A DNA stretch of 64,000 nt from Acidimicrobiaceae bacterium (GTDB lineage Bacteria; Actinomycetota; Acidimicrobiia; Acidimicrobiales; Aldehydirespiratoraceae): the NCBI GenBank assembly GCA_028819505.1, contig JAPPLH010000067.1, positions 13,082 to 77,081 on the forward strand, written 5' to 3'. This document shows, piece by piece, positions 54,506 to 64,000 of this stretch (position 1 is the first letter of the stretch; every line of letters begins with the position of its first letter). The notes beneath the pieces were generated by a model. It worked only from the letters and a program-made list of their open reading frames with translations, was not told the origin of the DNA and did not search any database. The position numbers were made by a program, and so were the translations under genes.

Positions 54506-56565
54506 GCCGGTACAGGGTCGCGATGGACATCGGCGGCACGTTCACCGACGCCGTGGCCTACGACGAGACGAGCGGCCAGTACAGCGCCGGGAAGGCATCG
54601 ACCACCCCGGGCGAGCTGTCTGTCGGGGTGCGCCGAGCGATGCACAGCGTCGTGGAAGACCTCTCGACGGTGTCGTTTGCGGTGCACGGCACCACGCAGG
54701 GCCTCAACGCCTTCCTGCAGCGGCGCGGCGAGAACGTGCTGCTGATCGCCAGCGCAGGCGCCGGGGACGTGTACCAGATCGCCCGCGGGAACCGGACCGA
54801 GATGTACGAGGTTCAGTACCGCAAGCCCCGACCGCTGCTTTCGAGGTCCGACACAGTCGAAGTCTCCGGCAGGCTCGACCCGCGTGGCCGCGAGATCGAG
54901 CCGCTCAGTGTCGAGGACGTAGTTGCGGCAGCGCGCCGGTACCGCGACAGGGAGTACACCTCCATCGCGGTCGCTCTTCTGTTCAGCTACGAGTGTCCGG
55001 ACCACGAACTGCAGGTCCTGGAGGTGCTGCGCAGCGAACTCGGTCCGGACGTACCGATAAGCCTGTCGCATCGGTTGGCCCGCGAATGGCGGGAGTATGA
55101 GCGAACCTCGACGACGGTTCTCGACGCTTACACCGCACCGATCGTGAGGACGTACCTGGAGGAGCTGTCCGAGGGACTGCAAGCCGACGGCATGAGCGTG
55201 CCCCTTCACATCATGCAGTCCTCCGGCGGGATCATCACCGCTCGGTCAGCTCGAGACCACACCGTCCAGACGCTGTTGTCGGGTCCGGTGGGTGGCGCGA
55301 TGGGCGGCGTGTCGCTGGCCCGGCTCACCGGCCAGGTGAATCTGATCTGCATTGACATGGGCGGCACTTCGTTCGATGTCAGCCTGATTGTCGACGGCGA
55401 GGCCGATGTGTCCACCGAGGCGTCGCTGGAAGGATTCCCGCTGCTGATGCCGGTGGTCAACATCCACACCATCGGAGCGGGCGGCGGCTCTGTCGCCTAC
55501 CGGGAGGCGGGCGGTCTGCGAGTGGGGCCCCGCAGCGCCCGCGCATCTCCGGGGCCGGCCTGCTACGGCAGGGGCGGCACAGAGCCCACCGTGACCGACG
55601 CCAACGTCGCTCTGGGTCGGGTCGATCCGGCCACGTTCGCCGGCGGCGAGTTCACGCTCGACGTGGACGCAGCCCACCGGTCTCTGGCCGCCCTCGGCGG
55701 CGAACTGGGTCTGGGATCCGCCGAGATGGCCCAAGGCATCGTTGATGTCGTCAATGCCAAGATGGCCCAAGCCATCCGGACTCTCACCGTCGAGAAGGGC
55801 ATCGAGCCCCGAGACTTCGCCCTGGTCGCCTTCGGTGGCGCCGGTCCCATGCACGGAGTGTTCCTCGCGGAGGAACTCGGCATCGACCAGATGATCGTTC
55901 CCCGCTTTCCGGGAGCGTTCTCCGCCTGGGGGATGCTCGAGACGCAACTTCGCCGCGACTCAGCTCGCGGATTCCCCTTCCCTCACGCCACCGCCGACCT
56001 CGCCGCCCTGCAACGAGTGTTCGACGAGATGGGCGCCGAGGTCCGCTCCCAGATCGAAGCCGAAGGGGTGGGAAGCGACTCAGTAGTGCTGCACCACTCG
56101 ATAGACGCCCGCTACATCGGCCAGGAGTACACGCTGACGATTCCGGTCGGCATGCTCAGCGTCGTCGGCGTCAGCGGCTGGCGCGAGCAGATCAAAGCGG
56201 TGTTCGATGCCGCCCACCACAGCCGGTTCGGGCACTCCAACGCCGAGGCGCCCATCGAGTTCACCATCGCCCGCACGACCGGCTTCGGCGACCTCGGACG
56301 GGCTGCGCCGTCGCGGCTGGATGTCCGGCCTCCCGCCGGTCCGGTCGCGCGCCGGCCGGTCCGTTTCGGGGGTGAGGCCCTGGACACGCCGCTGATCCCG
56401 CGGGATCGGCTCGCCCCGTCCACTCAGATGGACGGCCCCGTCGTCATCTCCGAAGCGACCGCCACAACCGTCATCCCGCCGGGCTGGCACCTCGAAGTCG
56501 ATGACTACGGGATCCTCTCGGCCTTCAGGCGCAACCCAGGCAAGCAAGGAGGCGCTTCGTCATGA
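54502..56565 (+). CDS. hyuA: hydantoinase/5-oxoprolinase subunit A
   Basis: A 687-residue ASKHA-fold ATPase of the hydantoinase A family, which with subunit B hydrolyses cyclic amides such as N-methylhydantoin, 5-oxoproline or related compounds with ATP. The phosphate loops are MDIGGTFTDAVAYD at the N-terminus and CIDMGGTSFDVSLI (about residue 290), then GAGGGSVAY and GGAGPMHG. The GTG start overlaps the ABM gene stop, and its own stop overlaps the subunit B start (ATGA), so the three form one translational unit. Which ring compound is used cannot be read. Confidence 0.92.
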   Translation: MSRYRVAMDIGGTFTDAVAYDETSGQYSAGKASTTPGELSVGVRRAMHSVVEDLSTVSFAVHGTTQGLNAFLQRRGENVLLIASAGAGDVYQIARGNRTEMYEVQYRKPRPLLSRSDTVEVSGRLDPRGREIEPLSVEDVVAAARRYRDREYTSIAVALLFSYECPDHELQVLEVLRSELGPDVPISLSHRLAREWREYERTSTTVLDAYTAPIVRTYLEELSEGLQADGMSVPLHIMQSSGGIITARSARDHTVQTLLSGPVGGAMGGVSLARLTGQVNLICIDMGGTSFDVSLIVDGEADVSTEASLEGFPLLMPVVNIHTIGAGGGSVAYREAGGLRVGPRSARASPGPACYGRGGTEPTVTDANVALGRVDPATFAGGEFTLDVDAAHRSLAALGGELGLGSAEMAQGIVDVVNAKMAQAIRTLTVEKGIEPRDFALVAFGGAGPMHGVFLAEELGIDQMIVPRFPGAFSAWGMLETQLRRDSARGFPFPHATADLAALQRVFDEMGAEVRSQIEAEGVGSDSVVLHHSIDARYIGQEYTLTIPVGMLSVVGVSGWREQIKAVFDAAHHSRFGHSNAEAPIEFTIARTTGFGDLGRAAPSRLDVRPPAGPVARRPVRFGGEALDTPLIPRDRLAPSTQMDGPVVISEATATTVIPPGWHLEVDDYGILSAFRRNPGKQGGASS

Positions 56566-58283
56566 GCACCCCCGTCAATCCGATAACAGTCGAGATCATC
56601 CGCAACGCGCTGATCGCGGTCGCCGACGAGATGAACGCGACCCTGATCCGCTCGGCCTACACCCCGATCGTCTACGAGATGAAGGACTGCTCGGTGGCAC
56701 TGCTCGACTCCGAGCACAGGGTGCTGGGACAGTCCGCCGGCCTACCGATCTTCCTGGGAAACCTCGAAGCGTGCACCATCGCCATCGAGGAGCAGTACGG
56801 CCGCAACGTGTGGGCACCGGGAGACGTGTGGATCATGAACGACCCGTACGTCACAGGCACCCACCTGCACGACATGACGGTGATGGAGCCGATCTTCGAC
56901 GACTCGCAACTCCTAGGGTTCGCAGCCTCCCGGGCGCACTGGCTCGACGTCGGATCCAAGGATCCCGGCGGGACCATCGACTCGACCGACGTCTTCCAGG
57001 AAGGGCTGCGCCTGGCACCAATCAAGGTGGTAGAGGCCGGAACGCAGGTTGCGACCATCACCCAGATGATCGGCCGCAACAGCCGGTTCTACCACGGGGC
57101 CGTCGGCGATCTCGGAGCCCAGATCGCCTGCTGCCACACCGGGGCACGGCGGCTGCCGGAGATCTTCCGTCGATTCGGCGCAGCGACCGTCCTTGCTGCC
57201 CGAGACGAGATCTTCGCCCAGGCCGAGAGGCTGGAGCGGGAGTTCATCGCATCCGTTCCAGACGGCGTCTATCGCGCCGAAGGCACCATCGACAGCGACG
57301 GGATCAGCGACCGTGAGGTAGCCGTGCGGGTCGAAGTCTCCATCGACGGCGATCGCATGGCCATAGACCTGAGCGACAGCGACGACGCCTGCCAGGGTCC
57401 CGTGAACTGCGGAGCCACCCAGGCCGTCGCTGCTGCCCGCGTCGCCTACAAACTGCTTGTCGATCCTCACCGGCCGGCCAACGGCGGATCCTTCAGACCG
57501 CTGACCGTCGAAGTGCGCGACGGGTCGCTGGTGGGCGCCAACGAGCCGTCCCCGGTCGAGTGGTACTTCACCCCGCTAGGCCTGCTCATCGACCTTGTCG
57601 TCAAGGCGCTGTCGGAAGCAGTGCCCGAACGGGCCGCCGCGGCGAGCTACGGCGATTCCATGGTGATCTACCTCAGCGGCACCCACCCCGACACCAGGCA
57701 GCCCTGGCTGCACGTGGAACCCACGGTCGGCGGCTGGGGAGCCTGGCAAGGATCGGACGGCGAAGACGGTCTCATCAACAACGTCAACGGATCCCTCAAG
57801 GACATGCCGATCGAAGTGCTCGAGACGAAGTACCCGGTGCGGCTCCGCCACTACGGGTACCGGAGCGACTCGTGCGGCCACGGCGAGTTCCGCGGCGGGG
57901 TCGGGGTCGAGCGCGAGTTCGAGATCCTCGCGGATGCGTCAATGTCCGCGTGGTTCGAGCGCAGCCGGACCCCCGCCTGGGGGCTGGCCGGAGGCGGGAC
58001 GGCGCAGCCCCCCGACATCGTGATCAACCCTGGCCGCCCCGACGAGCGCCACCTCCTCAAGTGCGCCAACGTGCGCCTCTCCCAAGGCGATGTCGTGCGA
58101 ACCAAGACGGGCGGCGGCGGCGGCTTCGGCCGGCCGGATGACCGCGACCGCGACGCCGTCAGGACCGACGTGTTCGACGGTGTGATCACACCGGAGACCG
58201 CTCGGAGGGTCTATGGGCTCAGTGTCGCCCGCAGGTCGAGCGGGCCCAGAGACGACTCCCCACGCAAGGCCGGCGCGACCTGA
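56562..58283 (+). CDS. hyuB: hydantoinase/5-oxoprolinase subunit B
   Basis: The partner of HyuA, 573 residues. The N-terminal signature PVNPITVEIIRNALIAVADEM and the segment PGDVWIMNDPYVTGTHLHDM are those of hydantoinase B. The C-terminus has the glycine-rich motif RTKTGGGGGFGRP. The heterodimer opens the ring with ATP hydrolysis. It overlaps hyuA by four bases. The ABC importer genes follow after a 70-base gap with AAGGAGGG before the next start, and likely bring in the substrate. Confidence 0.93.
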   Translation: MSTPVNPITVEIIRNALIAVADEMNATLIRSAYTPIVYEMKDCSVALLDSEHRVLGQSAGLPIFLGNLEACTIAIEEQYGRNVWAPGDVWIMNDPYVTGTHLHDMTVMEPIFDDSQLLGFAASRAHWLDVGSKDPGGTIDSTDVFQEGLRLAPIKVVEAGTQVATITQMIGRNSRFYHGAVGDLGAQIACCHTGARRLPEIFRRFGAATVLAARDEIFAQAERLEREFIASVPDGVYRAEGTIDSDGISDREVAVRVEVSIDGDRMAIDLSDSDDACQGPVNCGATQAVAAARVAYKLLVDPHRPANGGSFRPLTVEVRDGSLVGANEPSPVEWYFTPLGLLIDLVVKALSEAVPERAAAASYGDSMVIYLSGTHPDTRQPWLHVEPTVGGWGAWQGSDGEDGLINNVNGSLKDMPIEVLETKYPVRLRHYGYRSDSCGHGEFRGGVGVEREFEILADASMSAWFERSRTPAWGLAGGGTAQPPDIVINPGRPDERHLLKCANVRLSQGDVVRTKTGGGGGFGRPDDRDRDAVRTDVFDGVITPETARRVYGLSVARRSSGPRDDSPRKAGAT

Positions 58284-58355
58284 TCGAAACGGCAGGAAGC
58301 GTCCGAATCAGTCGACAACACCCGAGGGGTGTGCATCCCAAGGAGGGAGACAACC

Positions 58356-59504
58356 ATGACCAAATCACTGCCGCGGGTAGTAGCGCTGCTGCTGACTCTC
58401 GGCCTCCTGGCCGCCGCCTGCGGCGACGACGAGGCCGACGGCCCGATCGAACAGCAACCAGCCCAGGCTGAGCCTGAACCTGCGGAGCCCGAACCAGCCG
58501 ACGAGCCGGAGCCAGCCGAGGAACCGGAACCTGCGGAGGAGCCGGAGCCAGCCGACGAGCCGGAGCCAGCCGAGGAGCCCGAACCTGCGGAGGAGCCGGA
58601 GCCAGCCGACGAGCCGCTGCGAGTGGCGTTCTTCGGCTTCGCCGCGGCCAACGGATTCGCGCAGGCGACTTGGGCCGGGATCCAGGAGGGTGCGGCCGCG
58701 ATCGGTGCCGAGGTGGAGTTCTTCGATCCGGTGTTCGACGCCAACACGCAGATCTCGCAGATACAAGACGCCATCACCGCCGGCGACTGGGATGCGTTCG
58801 TGATACAGGCCAACGACGGCAACGCCGTTATTCCTGTCATCGAGGAGGCTCTCGCGGCCGGGATTCCCGTGGTGGGCGAATTCACGCCGATCGGCCCCGA
58901 CTACAGCACCATCGAGCCCCAGGTAGAAGGACTGATATTCGTGGGTGCAGCCCCAGTGGACAACGGTGTGATTCTCGCGGAGATGGCCATCGAGGCGTGC
59001 GCTGGCACCAGCCCATGCAATGTCGCCTTCCTGGAGGGATTCCGGTTCCTGCCGCTGGACGTGGCCCGAACCGATGCGTTCCACTCCACAATCGCGGCGG
59101 CGGACGGCGTGGAGCTCCTCGCCAGCGTGGAAGGCGGCTATCTCCCCGACACAGGCCTCAGCGCGGCCCAGGACGTCTTCGTCGCCCATGGCGACGTGCA
59201 CGTCATGGTCGGGTCATCGCAGGCGATCCTCGGCGCTGAGCAGGCCGCCAACGACGCGGAAGTGAGCGTGAAGCTGATCGGCAACGGCGGGGCTCGGCAG
59301 GCTGTGGATGCGGTGCGCGAGGGCCGCTGGCACGGCGTGTTCCTGGACGCCGAGCGCGACGCCGGCCGCACCGCGTTCGAACTGGCCGTGCAGGCCGCGA
59401 CCGGCGGCAACCCGCCCAGTTCCTTCGATGCCACTACGCTCGTCCCCAACGTGAAGGGGACCGCAGACGTGATCGGTGACTTCGAAGGTCAGTGGGAGAT
59501 CTAG
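58356..59504 (+). CDS. CUT2-type substrate-binding lipoprotein
   Basis: The first 22 residues form a lipoprotein signal peptide with lipobox LAAAC, so the protein is exported and lipid-anchored. Then a spacer of about 65 residues made of EPEPAEE/EPEPADE repeats separates it from a periplasmic binding domain of the sugar-binding (Peripla_BP_4) type: VAFFGFAAANGFAQATWAGIQEG and DAFVIQANDGNAVIPVI. It is 382 residues long. AAGGAGGG precedes ATG 58356. It delivers ligand to the permease and ATPase encoded downstream. CUT2 importers usually carry sugars or nucleosides; here the context suggests a hydantoin or dipeptide-like solute. Confidence 0.9.
   Translation: MTKSLPRVVALLLTLGLLAAACGDDEADGPIEQQPAQAEPEPAEPEPADEPEPAEEPEPAEEPEPADEPEPAEEPEPAEEPEPADEPLRVAFFGFAAANGFAQATWAGIQEGAAAIGAEVEFFDPVFDANTQISQIQDAITAGDWDAFVIQANDGNAVIPVIEEALAAGIPVVGEFTPIGPDYSTIEPQVEGLIFVGAAPVDNGVILAEMAIEACAGTSPCNVAFLEGFRFLPLDVARTDAFHSTIAAADGVELLASVEGGYLPDTGLSAAQDVFVAHGDVHVMVGSSQAILGAEQAANDAEVSVKLIGNGGARQAVDAVREGRWHGVFLDAERDAGRTAFELAVQAATGGNPPSSFDATTLVPNVKGTADVIGDFEGQWEI
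58470..58616 (+). repeat. Glu-Pro-rich repeat tract in the binding-lipoprotein gene
   Basis: About eight tandem six-residue units (EPEPAE/EPEPAD) are encoded by near-identical 18-base and 36-base blocks. They form a stiff, acidic tether between the lipidated cysteine and the ligand-binding domain. Copy number may vary by slippage. Confidence 0.8.
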
Positions 59505-61069
59505 CAGCCCGACCTGAAGGTCCTCCAGATCGGAACGGGAGACGACTCCAAACCGACGGAGCGTTTCTGAGAGCCTTCGGACTGACCAAGACGTTCGGCG
59601 GAGTCCGCGGTGTGGACTCCGCCGACGTCTCCTTCAAGCTGGGGCAGATCCACGGTCTCGTAGGCCAGAACGGCGCAGGCAAGACCACCTTGGCCAGGAT
59701 GCTGTGCGGCGTGCTGAGCCCTGACAGCGGACACATCGAGGTTGAGGGCGCGCCCACATCCTTCGCTTCGCCGCGGGCTGCGCTTGACGCCGGAGTAACC
59801 ATGGTGGCCCAGGAGCTGTCTCTGGTTCCGGGGCTCACCGTCGCCGAGAACCTTCTTCTGGGCCAGTTGCCCTCGCAGTTCGGAGTCTGCAACAGCGGCG
59901 AGATGTTGCGCCGAGCCCGTCATCTGATCGAGGACTCTGGCTTCAACCTCGACCCGGCGGCCCTGGTCTCTACTCTGTCCCAGTCCGACCGGCAGAAGAC
60001 CGAGATCCTGCGGGCAGTGGCCCGCAATGCCCGGTTGGTGATCTTCGACGAGCCCCGCTCCAGTCTCTCGGTGCACGAGGCGGCACAGGTCTATGGGGTG
60101 ATGCGCGCCCTGGCCGCAAGCGGAGTGGCTGTCGTGCTCGTCTCCCACTTCTTGAGCGAGGTGCTTGAAGTGTGCGATGTCGTGACCGTCATGCGAGACG
60201 GCCTGGCGGTGATGCACGCACCGACAGATGATCTGACCCCTCGCCACCTGGTCGAGCACATGGTCGGCTCCACGCATGATGGATTGCAGGGAGGCCGCCC
60301 GAACCCGCCACCACAACACGGCGCACCCCGGCTCGAGACCAGGGGGCTGACCGGCCTCGGATTCGAGGAGATCAGCCTCACGGTCGGCGTGGGTGAGATC
60401 GTCTCCATCGTCGGCCTGGTGGGTTCGGGCCGAACGGAGTTCATCAGCGCGGTCTACGGCGCCCAGAAGCCCACCTCGGGCACCATTCTCATCGACGGCG
60501 CTCCCGAACGTTTCCGCAGCCCCCGTGCCGCCAAGCGCGCCGGGCTGGCCTACATCTCCGAGTCGCGCCAGACCGACGGAGTCTTTCCTCTGCTGGGAGC
60601 CGACACGAACATCACCGTTGCCCACATGGAGACGATCAGCCGTTTCGGCTTGCTCGCTCGACGCTTGCAGCGCGATCGCAGCGCCGACGCAGCCCGCCGC
60701 GTAGACGTCCGGGCCGGGTCGCTCAGCCAGCCGATCTCGTCGCTCTCCGGCGGCAACCAGCAGAAGGCTCTGCTGGCGCGATGGCTGGTCCAGCCTCCGC
60801 AACTGTGGCTGATAGACGAGCCCACGCGCGGCGTCGACGTCGTGTCGACCGCTCAGATCCACAGCGTGATCGTCAGCCTGGCCGAGGCGGGAATGAGTGT
60901 GCTGATGGTCACTTCGGACCTCGACGAAGCCCTCGCCATCGCTCATCGCATCTACGTCTTCCGAGACGGACGAGTCGAACGGGAATTCGATGCTGGCACC
61001 ACCGACGAGTCCGCTCTGCTCGCGGCGGCCTTCGCCGCCGACGCGTCCGAACCGAGACAGCTCACATGA
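59492..61069 (+). CDS. CUT2-type ABC transporter, duplicated ATPase subunit (RbsA/MglA-like)
   Basis: A 525-residue protein with two ATPase halves. The first has Walker A GQNGAGKTT (about 59-67), a degenerate signature LSQSDRQKTE and Walker B LVIFDEPRSSL; the second has the usual degenerate Walker A GLVGSGRTE, a good LSGGNQQK signature and Walker B LWLIDEPTRGVDV. The altered signature in half one means only one ATP site may be fully active, as in RbsA-type proteins, though here the change is stronger than usual. The GTG at 59492 overlaps the binding-protein stop by 13 bases; a later start is possible. The permease start overlaps its stop by four bases. Confidence 0.88.
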   Translation: MGDLAARPEGPPDRNGRRLQTDGAFLRAFGLTKTFGGVRGVDSADVSFKLGQIHGLVGQNGAGKTTLARMLCGVLSPDSGHIEVEGAPTSFASPRAALDAGVTMVAQELSLVPGLTVAENLLLGQLPSQFGVCNSGEMLRRARHLIEDSGFNLDPAALVSTLSQSDRQKTEILRAVARNARLVIFDEPRSSLSVHEAAQVYGVMRALAASGVAVVLVSHFLSEVLEVCDVVTVMRDGLAVMHAPTDDLTPRHLVEHMVGSTHDGLQGGRPNPPPQHGAPRLETRGLTGLGFEEISLTVGVGEIVSIVGLVGSGRTEFISAVYGAQKPTSGTILIDGAPERFRSPRAAKRAGLAYISESRQTDGVFPLLGADTNITVAHMETISRFGLLARRLQRDRSADAARRVDVRAGSLSQPISSLSGGNQQKALLARWLVQPPQLWLIDEPTRGVDVVSTAQIHSVIVSLAEAGMSVLMVTSDLDEALAIAHRIYVFRDGRVEREFDAGTTDESALLAAAFAADASEPRQLT

Positions 61070-62013
61070 GTGTTCCCGCTGTTGCTGTGCTGACCAGGTA
61101 CCTAGGTCGTTACGGCATCCTGGTGGCCTACGGGCTGCTGGTGATTGCGGTGGCCACCCAGAGCGATCGCTTCCTGACGAAGCGGAACATTCTGAACCTC
61201 CTTGACCAGGCCGCTCCCCTCGGTCTGATCGCGGTCGGTGTCACTCTCTGCATCATCGCGGGCATCTTCGACCTGTCGACGGGCTCGGTATTCGCCGTGG
61301 CTGCCGTGGCGGCGGCGAAGGCGGCCTCAGTCGACCCTTGGCTCGGAGTCGCCGTGGGGGTGGCAGTGGGCGCCTCGCTCGGCGCCTTCAATGCGCTGGT
61401 GATGAGCACAACCGGCATAAACTCCTTCATCGGGACCCTCTCCACAAGCATCATGTTCCGAGGCATCGCCCTGCTCGCCACCAGTGGGCTCATCGTGTCC
61501 GTCGCCGACCGCGAGTACAAGACACTCGGAACTGAGACCCTGCTGGACGCCAAACTGACCGTCTGGGTCTTCGCCGCCGTCGCCGTGATCCTCGGGCTGA
61601 CACTGGCTCGCACCACACTGGGTCGGGCCCTGTACGCCATCGGCGGGAACTCCGAGGCGGCCCGCCTCGTCGGGATCCGAGTCGGTTCGGTCCAGACCTT
61701 CGCCTATGTCATGTCCGGTACCTGCGCTGCTGTGGCCGGGGTCCTGACATCCAGCCGCACCGGCTCCGCGCAGGCCGACATCGGCATCGGCCTTGAGCTG
61801 TCGGCAATCACCGCGGTGGTCGTGGGCGGGACCAGCATCTTCGGAGGCGAGGGCGCGGTATGGCGGACCGTCGTCGGCGTGATGCTGCTTCAGACCATAG
61901 GCAACGCGTTCAATCTGCTCGGAGTCGATCCCACCTACAAACAGGTGGTTCAGGGGGTGCTGATACTCGCCGCCGTCTCGATCGATCACCTGGTCAGACA
62001 GCGCACCCGGTAG
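61066..62013 (+). CDS. CUT2-type ABC transporter permease (RbsC-like)
   Basis: A 315-residue integral membrane protein with about eight to ten hydrophobic helices (first: YGILVAYGLLVIAVATQ). Family features: NILNLLDQAAPLGLIAVGVTLCIIAGIFDLSTGS near residue 45, and GRALYAIGGNSEAARLVGIRV, GGTSIFGGEG in the second half. It forms the channel for the importer with the ATPase and lipoprotein encoded just before. Translation is coupled to the ATPase gene by an ATGA overlap. Confidence 0.92.
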   Translation: MSVPAVAVLTRYLGRYGILVAYGLLVIAVATQSDRFLTKRNILNLLDQAAPLGLIAVGVTLCIIAGIFDLSTGSVFAVAAVAAAKAASVDPWLGVAVGVAVGASLGAFNALVMSTTGINSFIGTLSTSIMFRGIALLATSGLIVSVADREYKTLGTETLLDAKLTVWVFAAVAVILGLTLARTTLGRALYAIGGNSEAARLVGIRVGSVQTFAYVMSGTCAAVAGVLTSSRTGSAQADIGIGLELSAITAVVVGGTSIFGGEGAVWRTVVGVMLLQTIGNAFNLLGVDPTYKQVVQGVLILAAVSIDHLVRQRTR

Positions 62014-62092
62014 CCGCGATGCCGCGCAGAACGGCTACGCATACCAGCCTGATACACGACCTCCAACCCGCGTGGCCGAAAGGAATCCACTA

Positions 62093-63211
62093 GTGCGACC
62101 CCCCGTAACCGACGAAGCACTCACTCGACGCTGGCACCAAGTGCGGCAGCGGCTCGCCGATGCAGACGCGGCCGGCATCCTGATCGGCGGCGGAGCGGAC
62201 CTCGAGTACCTGACCGGATACGAAGCCATGCCACTGGAGCGCATCACAGCGTTCGTCGGGCGGCTGTCGGCTTCAGAGGTACTCCCGACCCTCATCGTGC
62301 CCGAACTCGAGGCGGCCCGCGTCCGGCGCCGGCCGTCGGTCTATGGCGTCGCCACATGGGACGACACGACCGATCCAGTGAGCACCATCGCCTCGGCCCT
62401 CCCGCAACGGGGCCGAGTCGTCGTGTCTGACGACCTGTGGGCGCTGCACGTGCTGGGCCTGATGCACCAGCGCCCTGAGCTGGACCTCGTTCCAGCCAGC
62501 AAAGCCGTGGGCGGCCTTAGATCAATCAAGAGCCAGGAGGAACGTGACGCCCTCGCGGCGGCTGGCTCGCTCGCGGACAAGGTCGCGGCCCAGATACAGC
62601 ACCGTGATCTTCCGCTAGTCGGGCGAACCGAGGCAGAGGTCGCCGCCGAGGTCGCCGACCGTCTCATCGAGGCGGGTCATGAGACGGTGGAGTTCGTCAT
62701 TGTCGCTTCAGGCCCCAACTCGGCCAGCCCTCACCACCATCCCGGCCCGCGGGCCATAGAGCGCGACGAGATGGTGATGTTCGACTTCGGTGGGAGCTTC
62801 GGCGGCTTCTGCAGCGACACGACTCGCTGCGTCTATACCGGACCGGTGCCGCAGGACGTGCGCGACGCCTACACCGTGCTCACCGAGGCCCAGGAGGCAG
62901 CCGTACAGGCTGCCAAGCCCGGCCGCCCCCTCGCGGAGGTCGACCTCGCGGCGCGCCGCATCATCGGCGCCGCCGGATTCGGCGACTACTTCATCCACCG
63001 CACCGGCCACGGCATCGGCGCAGAAGTCCACGAGCACCCGTACGTGACGGAACTCAACAGCGAGCCCGTGCAGATCGGCCATGCCTTCAGCATCGAACCG
63101 GGCATCTACCTGCCGGACCGGTGGGGTATGCGCCTTGAGGACATTGTCGTCATAGAGGCCGACGGCGCTCGCCGCTGCAACAACAGCAACCGCAGCCTCG
63201 TGGAGGTCTGA
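62093..63211 (+). CDS. M24-family metallopeptidase (Xaa-Pro peptidase-like)
   Basis: A 372-residue pita-bread-fold enzyme with a creatinase-like N-terminal domain. All five metal ligands are present: Asp in MFDFGG and CSDTTR, His in HRTGHGIG, Glu in SIEPGIYL and in MRLEDIVVI. A true dinuclear metallopeptidase, such as prolidase or aminopeptidase P, is therefore more likely than creatinase, which lacks the metal. GTG 62093 follows AAAGGA by eight bases; a longer start at 62072 is less likely. It is last in the importer operon. Together with PutA it would release proline from dipeptides and feed it to glutamate. Confidence 0.88.
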   Translation: MRPPVTDEALTRRWHQVRQRLADADAAGILIGGGADLEYLTGYEAMPLERITAFVGRLSASEVLPTLIVPELEAARVRRRPSVYGVATWDDTTDPVSTIASALPQRGRVVVSDDLWALHVLGLMHQRPELDLVPASKAVGGLRSIKSQEERDALAAAGSLADKVAAQIQHRDLPLVGRTEAEVAAEVADRLIEAGHETVEFVIVASGPNSASPHHHPGPRAIERDEMVMFDFGGSFGGFCSDTTRCVYTGPVPQDVRDAYTVLTEAQEAAVQAAKPGRPLAEVDLAARRIIGAAGFGDYFIHRTGHGIGAEVHEHPYVTELNSEPVQIGHAFSIEPGIYLPDRWGMRLEDIVVIEADGARRCNNSNRSLVEV

Positions 63212-63240
63212 CCCCGGGCTGTAGCGCGCTCTGATCCGCC

Positions 63241-64000
<760 letters not shown>

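Noticed and set aside
58470-58616. CRISPR-like or satellite repeat
   Set aside because: The repeats are in frame and encode a Glu/Pro tether in a lipoprotein.
62093-63211. Creatinase
   Set aside because: Creatinases share the fold but lack the metal ligands; all five are present here, so a metallopeptidase is more likely.

Overview
The window comes from a high-GC actinobacterium. Three things point to class Acidimicrobiia or a close relative: the gene order infC-rpmI-rplT-trmH-pheS-pheT with a DUF1844 gene beside it, an ImuA'/ImuB/DnaE2 mutasome, and actinobacterial LexA-type sites (GAAC-N4-GTTC) in front of both mutasome units. The class assignment is inference from gene content only.

Layout. 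0-9 kb is core: hisG, a tiny glycine-zipper protein, DUF1844, infC (apparently with an AUA start), rpmI, rplT, a TrmH-family methyltransferase, pheS, and a pheT that is fused in frame to an RsmC-like methyltransferase domain. 9.1-16.2 kb is a mutagenic DNA-repair locus (dnaE2, imuB, imuA') with a HicA/HicB toxin-antitoxin pair in the middle and a PIN-toxin remnant beside it. 16.2-21 kb holds lipid and redox genes: an SDR, an acyl-CoA synthetase, an ArsC-like thioredoxin-fold protein, a small ferredoxin and a ferredoxin reductase. The ArsC-like gene has an in-frame UGA exactly at the catalytic cysteine, with a bacterial-SECIS-like hairpin behind it, so it is a probable selenoprotein.

21.1-43.4 kb is a defence island. 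It has a Gabija-like pair (UvrD-type helicase plus an OLD-type nuclease that is internally deleted and frameshifted), a HEPN-domain protein, and a tightly coupled six-gene minus-strand operon. In transcription order the operon encodes a 1789-aa DUF1998-type helicase with a C-terminal nuclease-like domain, a SNF2-type helicase, an Eco57I-type adenine methyltransferase, a DUF4365 nuclease-like protein, a 381-aa protein of unknown family, and a second, paralogous methyltransferase. The set has parts in common with DISARM and Druantia but matches neither layout. The island begins at the 3' end of the ferredoxin reductase gene and ends at a degenerate, partly duplicated fragment of that same gene; both ends finish with the same 15 bp. 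Beyond it lies a scrapyard of fragments (clan AA aspartic protease, HNH endonuclease).

45.3-49.9 kb returns to core genes: rpsO, pnp (with an RG-rich tail), dapB and a SURF1 gene; dapA starts at the right edge (63.86 kb). Between dapB/SURF1 and dapA sits a catabolic block, 50-63.8 kb: PutA-type proline dehydrogenase/P5C dehydrogenase, a monooxygenase-like small protein, hydantoinase/5-oxoprolinase A and B subunits, a CUT2-type ABC importer (binding lipoprotein, double ATPase, permease), an M24 metallopeptidase, and XRE-cupin regulators at both flanks. Together these genes look like uptake and hydrolysis of a cyclic amide or proline-containing peptide that feeds glutamate metabolism.
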